Source: ANME-2 cluster archaeon (GTDB lineage: Archaea > Halobacteriota > Methanosarcinia > Methanosarcinales > Methanocomedenaceae). From it: a stretch of 7,677 bases of DNA. The position numbers and the translations under genes were made by a program. Position 1 is the stretch's first letter. Each line of letters starts with the position of its first letter. The notes beneath the pieces were generated by a model. It was not told where the DNA came from. It searched no databases and was given only the letters and a program-made list of their open reading frames with translations. Shown here piece by piece: positions 1 through 5,282 of the stretch. The stretch is taken from positions 4,280 to 11,956 of the forward strand of contig JAMJFV010000054.1 of assembly GCA_023544495.1 (NCBI GenBank). Reading direction: 5' to 3'.

Positions 1-941
1 TCTCCCACGACCTTGCGGATGACGTCCACAGGGAAGGGCCTGAATGACCTGACCTTGACAAGTCCGACCTTGACACCTTCGCTACGGGCACGATCTATCA
101 CGTCTTTGATGGTACCGACAACGGAACCCATGGCCATTATCAGGATTTCGGCATCTTCAGATTCATAGGTATCAATTAGCCCGCCATAGTAACGACCGAA
201 TATCCTGTTGAAATCGTCAGCAGCTTTTCCGATCTTCTCCAGGGCCGTATCCATTCCTTTTTGCTGCAGATACCTGAATTCAGTATACGTGGATGGGTCA
301 GCGAACGCACCAAAGGTCTTAGGATTTGCAGGGTCAAGGATATGTTCCGGCTCAAACCCGGGCAGGTATTCATCGGTCAAATCCTGTTCCAGTAATATCA
401 CAGGTTCGTACACATGGGACAGGATGAAACCATCCATGCATACCATGGCCGGAAGCATGACATTTTTATCCTCTGCCACTTTGTAGGCCTGTGCTGTCAT
501 GTCGGCCGCTTCCTGGGTATCTTCGGCAAACAACTGCATCCATCCGGTATCGCGCTGGGATATACTGTCCTGGTGGTCATTCCAGATATTGATGGGCGCG
601 CTCACGGCCCGGTTTGCCACGGTCATGACAATAGGCAGCCGCATACCTGAAGTGTTGAATAGCACTTCGTGCATAAGTTCAAGGCCCTGGGATGTGGTGG
701 ATGAATAGGTCCTGGCGCCTGCAACACTGGCACCCACCAGGGTTGAAATGGCAGAGAATTCACTCTCTACGTTGATATATTCACAGTTAGGTATCTCACC
801 ATCGGCCATGAACTGGGACAGGTCTTCCACGATATGTGTCTGGGGTGTTATGGGATATGCCGAAATTACATTGGGTTTGCAGACCTTGACGGCGTGTGCC
901 ACAGCATAGGAACCTTCTACGACGGTCATTTTTCCAGGCAT
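1..941 (-). CDS. porA: Pyruvate:ferredoxin oxidoreductase, alpha subunit (partial, C-terminus off the window)
   Basis: PorA is part of the thiamine-diphosphate enzyme that interconverts pyruvate + CoA + oxidised ferredoxin with acetyl-CoA + CO2 + reduced ferredoxin in the cytoplasm. I translated the open frame directly: 313 complete codons from the ATG at 939-941 to the window edge, with no stop. Family hallmarks include AYPITPQT (about residues 28-35), a conserved block SEFSAISTLVGASVAGART (about 60-78), SSTTSQGLELMHE (about 80-92), and NIWNDHQDS (about 118-126). Archaeal PorA is usually near 400 residues, so roughly 80-90 residues are missing. The start is supported by GGAGG at 951-955, which lies inside the end of porD, nine bases before ATG. 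Only one base separates it from the porD stop, so the two are co-transcribed. porB (TPP-binding beta subunit) would be expected next downstream, outside the window. A 2-oxoacid paralogue (VOR/KOR) is less likely given the PorA-type motifs. Confidence 0.93.
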   Translation of the reverse strand, partial: MPGKMTVVEGSYAVAHAVKVCKPNVISAYPITPQTHIVEDLSQFMADGEIPNCEYINVESEFSAISTLVGASVAGARTYSSTTSQGLELMHEVLFNTSGMRLPIVMTVANRAVSAPINIWNDHQDSISQRDTGWMQLFAEDTQEAADMTAQAYKVAEDKNVMLPAMVCMDGFILSHVYEPVILLEQDLTDEYLPGFEPEHILDPANPKTFGAFADPSTYTEFRYLQQKGMDTALEKIGKAADDFNRIFGRYYGGLIDTYESEDAEILIMAMGSVVGTIKDVIDRARSEGVKVGLVKVRSFRPFPVDVIRKVVG

Positions 942-942
942 A

Positions 943-1203
943 TTATTTCTCCTCCAGTACCATTTCTATGGCATCCTTCGGGCATTCGTTGGCACAGATG
1001 CCGCAACCTTTACAGAAATCAAAATCAAAGACAACGTACCTGTCTTCCTGCTCAATGACACTGCTGTCCGGACATAACAGAGAACACAGCCCGCATTTTA
1101 TACATTTGTCCTTATGGTACAGTGGCCTGAAATTCCTCCAACCACCGGTCTTGTTGGCCCTGGTGGTACCAGGTTCTACTACTCCGCCAATAGTGATCTT
1201 CAT
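943..1203 (-). CDS. porD: Pyruvate:ferredoxin oxidoreductase, delta (2x[4Fe-4S] ferredoxin-like) subunit
   Basis: PorD carries the two [4Fe-4S] clusters that pass electrons from the TPP site of Por to soluble ferredoxin. The 86-residue product has two full CxxCxxCxxxCP motifs: C34, C37, C40, C44 (CIKCGLCSLLCP) and C64, C67, C70, C74 (CKGCGICANECP). The N-terminal extension, with GGWRNFRPLYHKDKC, is typical of PorD rather than of free ferredoxins. Length matches the family. The start ATG shares one base with the porC stop (TAATG) and has GGAGG at 1211-1215, seven bases upstream, which implies translational coupling. The order gamma-delta-alpha(-beta) is the classical archaeal por operon. Confidence 0.95.
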   Translation of the reverse strand: MKITIGGVVEPGTTRANKTGGWRNFRPLYHKDKCIKCGLCSLLCPDSSVIEQEDRYVVFDFDFCKGCGICANECPKDAIEMVLEEK

Positions 1204-1745
1204 TATTTAGCCTCCATGAGTTTATAGGCTTCAAGTACGGCCAGGGAATTCTTTTCGCCCACTTTACCAGGGAACCTCTGCAACACAGCGTTCTGGATAC
1301 TTTCAACTCTGATCTCACCAGTAGCACCTGCAAAAGCACCCAGCAGGATAGTGTTTACGATGGGGCGTCCAATAATATCAAGAGCTATCCTGGTCGCATC
1401 TATTGTCAGGACCTGTGCCTGTGTTTCAAGGTTGAATGTATCCGGTGAAAATTCTGTGTTGATCAGTATCTTACCGTCTGGCTTTGCTCCTGCAGCTACA
1501 TCTACCACCTCGATCAATGTAGGGTCCTGTACTATTATATAGTCAGGTTCGTATATCTGGCTACGAAGCCTTATCGGCTTGTCACTGATCCTGGTAAAGG
1601 CCGTTACGGGGGCACCTCTGCGCTCAACCCCGAATGCAGGGAACGCCTGGCTGTATTTCCCATCTTCAAATGCAGCCACTGCGAGTAGTTCGGCTGCAGT
1701 GACAGAACCCTGCCCCCCGCGGCCATGTATACGTATTTCCTTCAA
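1203..1745 (-). CDS. porC: Pyruvate:ferredoxin oxidoreductase, gamma subunit (TTG start)
   Basis: PorC is the gamma subunit of the four-subunit pyruvate:ferredoxin oxidoreductase, the domain associated with CoA handling. The 180-residue product has the family N-terminus with GRGGQGSVTAAELLA (residues 8-22), then FPAFGVERRGAPV (35-47) and DYIIVQDPTL (68-77). Length is normal for PorC. The start codon is TTG at 1743-1745, not ATG. It is fixed by the GGAGG at 1755-1759, nine bases upstream, and by the family-typical opening MKEIRIHGRGGQG; no upstream in-frame ATG with a ribosome site is visible. It is the first gene of porC-porD-porA and is divergent from the PHP gene, so the 1746-1920 gap must hold the operon promoter. 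The related VorC/KorC/IorB subunits share the fold, but the adjoining PorA and PorD favour pyruvate. Confidence 0.93.
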   Translation of the reverse strand: MKEIRIHGRGGQGSVTAAELLAVAAFEDGKYSQAFPAFGVERRGAPVTAFTRISDKPIRLRSQIYEPDYIIVQDPTLIEVVDVAAGAKPDGKILINTEFSPDTFNLETQAQVLTIDATRIALDIIGRPIVNTILLGAFAGATGEIRVESIQNAVLQRFPGKVGEKNSLAVLEAYKLMEAK

Positions 1746-1754
1746 GTAAAGCTT

Positions 1755-1759
1755 CCTCC
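1755..1759 (-). promoter_or_regulatory. Shine-Dalgarno site deciding the TTG start of porC
   Basis: GGAGG on the minus strand lies nine bases before the TTG codon at 1743-1745. It is the evidence for a non-ATG start. Confidence 0.8.
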
Positions 1760-1814
1760 AAATAGCATGAAATGTATTATATTGAATATTGATGAGACTT
1801 GATTCGTAATTGTT

Positions 1815-1829
1815 TAATTATTATTTATG
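1815..1829 (-). promoter_or_regulatory. Candidate TATA element for the porCDA operon
   Basis: Reading the minus strand, this stretch is CATAAATAATAATTA, an AT-rich box that would place a transcription start about 25 bases downstream near 1797-1799. That gives a leader of roughly 50 bases that includes the Shine-Dalgarno site. A nearer AT-rich run (about 1775-1790) would start transcripts too close to the ribosome site. Assigned by eye and spacing only. Confidence 0.35.
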
Positions 1830-1862
1830 ACTTATGATGGGTTACGGAACATGAGGGGTTGA

Positions 1863-1879
1863 ATTACCAAAAAGGTAAT
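1863..1879. promoter_or_regulatory. Perfect 6-5-6 inverted repeat, candidate operator
   Basis: ATTACC-AAAAA-GGTAAT is a perfect inverted repeat. It lies about ten bases upstream of the likely TATA element of the PHP gene and about 120 bases upstream of porC on the other side. The short A-tract spacer and dyad suit a dimeric winged-helix regulator. No T-tract follows, so it is not an evident terminator. Confidence 0.35.
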
Positions 1880-1888
1880 GTTAGAAAT

Positions 1889-1897
1889 CTTTTTTAA
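1889..1897 (+). promoter_or_regulatory. Candidate TATA box of the PHP gene (leaderless transcript)
   Basis: CTTTTTTAA is centred about 27 bases before the ATG at 1921, which is where an archaeal TATA box would sit if transcription began at the start codon. No Shine-Dalgarno sequence is visible between the box and the ATG, in line with a leaderless mRNA. Confidence 0.4.
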
Positions 1898-1920
1898 CAC
1901 TTCCAGCATAACAAGCTCCA

Positions 1921-2580
1921 ATGCGGATTGATCTACATGTCCATTCCTGTCATTCCAGGGACTGCGCCTCACCTGTCGAATCTATCTTAAGGCAGGCAAG
2001 CTATATCGGCCTGGGCGGTATTGCGATATGCGACCATGATACTGTCGATGGTTCCATGGAAGCACAGCGTCTCGTTGAGGAACATGGCATGGACCTGGTA
2101 GTGGTTCCCGGAGTGGAGGTAACTACCACCCGGGGTCATTTGCTGGTTCTGGGCAACTGTGGAACGTTGCAGATAAATATGGACCCGCAGGATATAATCA
2201 GGACAGCCCATGCACAGGATTGCCTGGTCGTAGCCCCTCATCCTTTCAAGGGGTACCCGAAAAGTCTGGGTGATGTTTCTGACCTGGATGTGGATGCTAT
2301 TGAGACCCTGAACTCCCGGTTCATACTGGGCAGGTTCAATACCCTGGCAGTACGAATGGCAGAAGAACTTGAGCTGCCTATGCTGGGCAACAGCGATGCA
2401 CATTTTGTTGAAATGGTGGGCAGGGCATATACTGAAATAAGCTCAAAACCGTCAGTTGATGCTATTTTCAAGGCAATAATCTCAGGAGAGACCACTGTCC
2501 ACGGGACCCGGACACCACTTCTTGTACAATTCCGGCAGACGTGTAATGGAGCCAGAAGAAGAGTACAGGAACTGATATAA
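1921..2580 (+). CDS. PHP-domain metal-dependent phosphoesterase
   Basis: This is a stand-alone PHP (polymerase and histidinol phosphatase) domain protein of 219 residues. PHP enzymes bind two or three metal ions in a distorted TIM barrel and hydrolyse phosphate esters. Metal-ligand motifs seen in order are DLHVHS (H6, H8), CDHD (D38, H39, D40), PGVEVTT (E66), GHLLV (H73), APHPF (H107) and GNSDAH (D159, H161), so the full set of expected ligands is present. The ATG start is immediately followed by the first motif, as is usual. Substrate is unknown: relatives include 3',5'-nucleotide bisphosphate and 5'-3' oligonucleotide phosphatases (RNase AM-type) and histidinol-phosphatase-like proteins. 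The neighbours (divergent por operon, convergent cytochromes) give no clue. It appears to be transcribed alone, ending at the stem-loop at 2654-2676. Family is certain; the exact reaction is not. Confidence 0.9.
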   Translation: MRIDLHVHSCHSRDCASPVESILRQASYIGLGGIAICDHDTVDGSMEAQRLVEEHGMDLVVVPGVEVTTTRGHLLVLGNCGTLQINMDPQDIIRTAHAQDCLVVAPHPFKGYPKSLGDVSDLDVDAIETLNSRFILGRFNTLAVRMAEELELPMLGNSDAHFVEMVGRAYTEISSKPSVDAIFKAIISGETTVHGTRTPLLVQFRQTCNGARRRVQELI

Positions 2581-2653
2581 AAAGTAAGTTCTACCGAACT
2601 AAAAACTAATAAAGTAAAAACCTGAAAATTATATCCGGCAAATAAAAAAGAAT

Positions 2654-2676
2654 GGAAGATAGCGGAACTATCTTCC
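2654..2676. terminator. Bidirectional stem-loop terminator between convergent genes
   Basis: GGAAGATAG-CGGAA-CTATCTTCC forms a perfect nine-base-pair stem with a five-base loop. It is followed by TGTTTT on the plus strand and by ATTCTTTTTTATT on the minus strand. It sits 73 bases after the PHP stop and 13 bases after the cytochrome c stop, so it can serve both convergent transcripts. Confidence 0.75.
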
Positions 2677-2689
2677 TGTTTTGGAATTG

Positions 2690-3628
2690 TTAATCCCTGT
2701 TTCTCGTTATTATATATAACACGCTGAGTGCCGTCAATGCCGTCACGATCCCAAAACCCGGAATTCCGGAACTTCCGCTATCAGTTGTTGCTGTTGGTTT
2801 GGAAGGGGTAGGTGTGGATGTACCTGCCGGTGTATCGGGTTCGTCATCAGACTTTGACATCGGGTGACAGACTACACACCTCAATCTTAATTCTGAATCG
2901 GCTGTTTTGAGACCAATGGATTTATAGTCGTGCAGTTTATCCACTTTGTGACATTGGGTACATACCGGTATGTATATTTTACCGGTCTCCTGGTTCAGGT
3001 GACATTTGTTGCAGTCTACTTCAGGTATATGCAGGAAATGTGGTATCTCACTGGAAGATTCTACTTCGCTGGAACCCGGTCTGTGGCAGCGATAACATGA
3101 ACTCAGATTCGAAGATTCACCATGCAGGGCTGCAACATCTGTCGAGACATGGCAGTTTTGACATATGACGGTCATATCCTCTCCTTTAACAGGTGCAACA
3201 ATATCTGGCACTGTACCATGACACTTCTTGCAGGATTCTACAGGACCGCCATGAACCACGAGCAGATCCTTATGGCAATGGGAACATAAAGTATCTGATA
3301 TCATTTCCAGATGTAAATTCTCAAGCCCTGAATGACAGTATGAACAATCTTCAGTCTGTACTTTTTTTATGTGGACATTATGTATGGTTCCAGTGTGGCA
3401 TTTGGTACACGCAGGCTTACGGTCGGTCAATGTTGCACCGTGACATTGCTGGCATGTAGCTGGCGTTTGCGCATGTATTACATGTGGGTCCGGATCGTGG
3501 CAGGATGCCCTGCAGTCAACATCTTCAGCCATTTTACTTACCGTTTCATACTGTGGTTCCTGTGCCTGTACCACGGTGATAAGTGAAAATGCTACAATCA
3601 ATAATATCAGAACATTACTTCGCTTCAA
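2690..3628 (-). CDS. Secreted multiheme cytochrome c (10 CxxCH + 1 CxxxCH) with PGF-CTERM-like anchor
   Basis: A 312-residue extracytoplasmic multiheme cytochrome c. Residues 1-22 form a Sec signal peptide (basic start, hydrophobic core, likely cleavage after VQA). Ten CxxCH heme motifs begin at C59, C74, C95, C115, C133, C156, C178, C206, C223 and C251. One variant CxxxCH (C39-H44, CRASCH) precedes them. Outside the motif histidines there are ten further His (49, 52, 83, 86, 106, 126, 169, 197, 200, 233) plus H117, enough for bis-His ligation of eleven hemes. Residues about 259-288 are an acidic, Ser/Thr/Pro-rich linker. Then PGF (290-292), a hydrophobic helix and the basic tail RNRD form an archaeosortase-type C-terminal anchor. 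The start is TTG at 3626-3628, fixed by GGAGG at 3636-3640. The cytochrome b gene lies 134 bases upstream on the same strand, so a membrane-to-surface electron path is inferred. I do not recognise a named orthologue. Confidence 0.93.
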   Translation of the reverse strand: MKRSNVLILLIVAFSLITVVQAQEPQYETVSKMAEDVDCRASCHDPDPHVIHAQTPATCQQCHGATLTDRKPACTKCHTGTIHNVHIKKVQTEDCSYCHSGLENLHLEMISDTLCSHCHKDLLVVHGGPVESCKKCHGTVPDIVAPVKGEDMTVICQNCHVSTDVAALHGESSNLSSCYRCHRPGSSEVESSSEIPHFLHIPEVDCNKCHLNQETGKIYIPVCTQCHKVDKLHDYKSIGLKTADSELRLRCVVCHPMSKSDDEPDTPAGTSTPTPSKPTATTDSGSSGIPGFGIVTALTALSVLYIITRNRD

Positions 3629-3635
3629 TTGAAAT

Positions 3636-3640
3636 CCTCC
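3636..3640 (-). promoter_or_regulatory. Shine-Dalgarno site deciding the TTG start of the cytochrome c gene
   Basis: GAGGAGG on the minus strand contains GGAGG seven bases before the TTG at 3626-3628. The first codons from this TTG encode a textbook signal peptide, so the non-ATG start is well supported. Confidence 0.8.
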
Positions 3641-3665
3641 TCTTTACAAATATGTTCGGTACGTT

Positions 3666-3701
3666 TTCAATTTTTTAATTCTCTTTTACCTTACCTTTTG
3701 A
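3666..3701 (-). promoter_or_regulatory. AT-rich region with tandem GGTAA, possible own promoter of the cytochrome c gene
   Basis: In the 134-base gap between the two cytochrome genes the minus strand has a tandem AAGGTAAGGTAAAA (3686-3699) followed by AATTAAAAAATTG (3668-3680). The latter could act as a TATA-like box with a start near 3648, just ahead of the ribosome site. The gap is long for a simple operon, so the cytochrome c gene may have its own promoter in addition to read-through from cytochrome b. Weak, by-eye assignment. Confidence 0.25.
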
Positions 3702-3762
3702 TATTATTAGTTTTCTATTTAATCACAGTATAATGGTACATTTAAACTTGTTTTTCAACAGT

Positions 3763-4563
3763 TCATTTGAACACAACCAGCGGCTTTTTCTCTTGCTTTT
3801 CGTGAGTCCCTTCAACTATTTGTGTGTACTCGTCCAGAGTCTCATTTCCGGTTATGAACAGGGCTTTTAGATATTTGGTCATCCTTGGATCGACTCCCAG
3901 AAATCCAAGGTGGATTATGAGTTCGATTATGAACCAGTACGTAACCCACAGATGTATTGTCCTGATCAACTCGATACCGTTCATGCCGATCAACGCCGCC
4001 ACACTACCGGTAATATCTCCAACGAACCAGGCTATGAAATTATTCCATGCGGTAATGTTATAATCCACAACTCCGAATTTCAGGTCTATCATTATGATGC
4101 CTGTTATTCCAATAAATACAATAGCGATCCCTTCAATTATCACCATGAGTTTATAAGCAGGATGGAGTTTATTTTCATAATGTCCGGTTGTTTTATTGTA
4201 TATGGTATATTTTGGATATTCGCTATGTTTAATTATGCTCACAATGGCCTGCTTGAGCCTGACTGCATCTTTCGGACCGAAAATGTATTGCTTTATGTGA
4301 CCGCTGGTAACCAGGTTGAACGGTATCAGTGTCCAGTTAACCAGCAAAAATAGAATGCCGCCAATGACATGGACCAGACGAAGGCTTTGATAGGACATCA
4401 AGGTCCATGCTTCCAGGGTGCAGACATTGAACTGCAGGGCCAGGTACAGCCCGGTAATTATCAACAACACACACGTTATCATGTGGGTCTGGTGTGCCAC
4501 CATGTCCCTGATGGTATATCGTTTTCCTACGATATCATTTTCATTGTTTGGATATCCTTGCAT
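3763..4563 (-). CDS. Membrane cytochrome b (formate dehydrogenase gamma / HydC-like)
   Basis: A 266-residue integral membrane di-heme cytochrome b, of the kind that links a membrane electron carrier to a partner redox protein. Four transmembrane helices are evident at about 28-45, 62-84, 138-162 and 198-222. Candidate heme ligands are H24 (or H27) in helix 1, H65 in helix 2 (RLVHVIGG), and H204 and H218 in helix 4. The 14-residue spacing of the last pair is that of E. coli FdnI. I chose the ATG at 4561-4563 (MQGYPNN) because GGGAGTGAT (4568-4576) precedes it. The longer frame from 4629 adds 22 unlikely residues and starts inside the probable TATA box. Downstream lies the multiheme cytochrome c; moaB lies upstream. 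No hydrogenase or formate dehydrogenase subunit adjoins it, so oxidation of methanophenazine or menaquinone with transfer to the cytochrome c is inferred, not shown. Confidence 0.88.
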   Translation of the reverse strand: MQGYPNNENDIVGKRYTIRDMVAHQTHMITCVLLIITGLYLALQFNVCTLEAWTLMSYQSLRLVHVIGGILFLLVNWTLIPFNLVTSGHIKQYIFGPKDAVRLKQAIVSIIKHSEYPKYTIYNKTTGHYENKLHPAYKLMVIIEGIAIVFIGITGIIMIDLKFGVVDYNITAWNNFIAWFVGDITGSVAALIGMNGIELIRTIHLWVTYWFIIELIIHLGFLGVDPRMTKYLKALFITGNETLDEYTQIVEGTHEKQEKKPLVVFK

Positions 4564-4567
4564 ACAT

Positions 4568-4576
4568 ATCACTCCC
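4568..4576 (-). promoter_or_regulatory. Shine-Dalgarno site deciding the cytochrome b start
   Basis: GGGAGTGAT on the minus strand, with its GGAG core eight bases before the ATG at 4561-4563. It selects this codon over in-frame ATGs at 4578 and 4629, which have no ribosome site. Confidence 0.65.
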
Positions 4577-4631
4577 ATTTTCAGGATATAGTTACACGTC
4601 TCTATCCTAAAATCAATTACACTCCACATAA

Positions 4632-4641
4632 ATGTATATTA
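4632..4641 (-). promoter_or_regulatory. Candidate TATA box for the cytochrome b (and c) transcript
   Basis: The minus strand reads CGTAATATACATTTA here, a good archaeal TATA-like element. It predicts a start near 4611 and a leader of about 48 bases to the chosen ATG at 4563. The box lies outside moaB, so the cytochromes can be expressed independently of it. Confidence 0.5.
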
Positions 4642-4669
4642 CGTTATTAGATAAAGTTTTCGATTAAGT

Positions 4670-4703
4670 GCAGGGATTACCGGCAAACCACATTGTTCCC
4701 TGC
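4670..4703 (-). terminator. Possible stem-loop terminator after moaB
   Basis: GCAGGGA (4670-4676) and TCCCTGC (4697-4703) form a perfect seven-base-pair stem with a 20-base loop that begins at the moaB stop codon. Only a weak T-rich stretch follows on the minus strand, so termination may be incomplete. Confidence 0.35.
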
Positions 4704-5239
4704 TAAATATGTTTTACAATATGCACTGCTTCGGGAAGAATCAATTCGTTCATAGCAAGTTCTACTGCTGCCGGTGAGCCGGGGAGGCAGAATACTGCAC
4801 ATCTGTCCACGATCCCTGCGGATGCCCTGGAAAGTATGGTAGCAGTGCCTACATCCTCCAGGCTTTTCATCCTGAACAGTTCACCAAAACCGGGAATTGT
4901 CTTGTCAAAAAGCGGTTCCACTGCTTCCAGGGTTACGTCTTCAGGTGCAAGACCGGTACCGCCACTGATGACTATGATGTTTATGCCTGAGCGTACAAGG
5001 TTCCGGACCAGCCCGGCGATCAAGGTTTCATTGTCAGGCAGCAGGGAATATGCCATAACCTCAAAGCCCGATCCTGAAATAAGGTCCATCATGACCGTCC
5101 CTGATATGTCATCAGCCTGTGGGGGTGCGGATACACTGCCATAGGTCTCGTACCTTGATGTGCTCACGGTGATGATTGCAAATTTCACCATTGTCGGAGC
5201 ATTTTTCCTGTGCTGCGCAGGTGTATCGTTCCGGAACAT
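4703..5239 (-). CDS. moaB: Molybdenum/tungsten cofactor biosynthesis protein MoaB/MogA family
   Basis: MoaB (MogA-like) proteins adenylylate molybdopterin before metal insertion; in archaea this supports molybdo- and tungsto-enzymes such as formylmethanofuran dehydrogenase. The 178-residue product shows the whole family pattern. In order: an N-terminal QHRKNAP (9-15), FAIITVSTSRY (20-30), DDISG (43-47), SGGTG (92-96) followed by PEDVT (99-103, with D101 equivalent to a catalytic Asp in MogA), IPGFGELFRM (115-124) and LPGSPAAVELA (152-162). Length is normal. The start at 5237-5239 is preferred over the internal ATG (residue 17) because the QHRKNAP block is characteristic of the family. No Shine-Dalgarno sequence precedes it, but a TATA-like element sits 26 bases upstream, suggesting a leaderless transcript. 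The divergent neighbour is a DUF1786 gene. Confidence 0.92.
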   Translation of the reverse strand: MFRNDTPAQHRKNAPTMVKFAIITVSTSRYETYGSVSAPPQADDISGTVMMDLISGSGFEVMAYSLLPDNETLIAGLVRNLVRSGINIIVISGGTGLAPEDVTLEAVEPLFDKTIPGFGELFRMKSLEDVGTATILSRASAGIVDRCAVFCLPGSPAAVELAMNELILPEAVHIVKHI

Positions 5240-5260
5240 GAAGAGGTTTATGTGCTATGG

Positions 5261-5271
5261 ATTATATGAAT
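5261..5271. promoter_or_regulatory. Shared divergent TATA element between moaB and the DUF1786 gene
   Basis: ATTATATGAAT is near-palindromic, so it reads as a TATA box on both strands (ATTCATATAAT on the minus strand). Its centre is 26 bases from the moaB ATG and 18 or 27 bases from the two candidate ATGs (5283, 5292) of the plus-strand gene. Neither gene has a Shine-Dalgarno sequence, which suits leaderless starts in both directions. Confidence 0.5.
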
Positions 5272-5282
5272 TGATCTATTCT

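Noticed and set aside
1779..1789. ATATTGAATAT dyad upstream of porC
   Set aside because: Short, AT-only apart from the central base, and expected often in AT-rich intergenic DNA; position relative to the promoter is unclear.
1987..2403. Minus-strand open frame opposite the PHP gene
   Set aside because: No motif or ribosome site, and fully inside a gene with all PHP metal ligands.
3910..4353. Plus-strand open frame opposite cytochrome b
   Set aside because: Composition typical of antisense to a membrane protein, no ribosome site, no family resemblance.
4564..4629. N-terminal extension of cytochrome b by 22 residues
   Set aside because: The upstream ATG lies at the edge of the probable TATA box and has no ribosome site, while the ATG at 4563 has GGGAGTGAT at proper spacing.
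5160..5282. N-terminal extension of the DUF1786 frame by 41 residues
   Set aside because: It would overlap moaB on the opposite strand by 80 bases, lacks a ribosome site, and places a Cys/Phe-rich segment before the family-typical MQIMAIDVG start.
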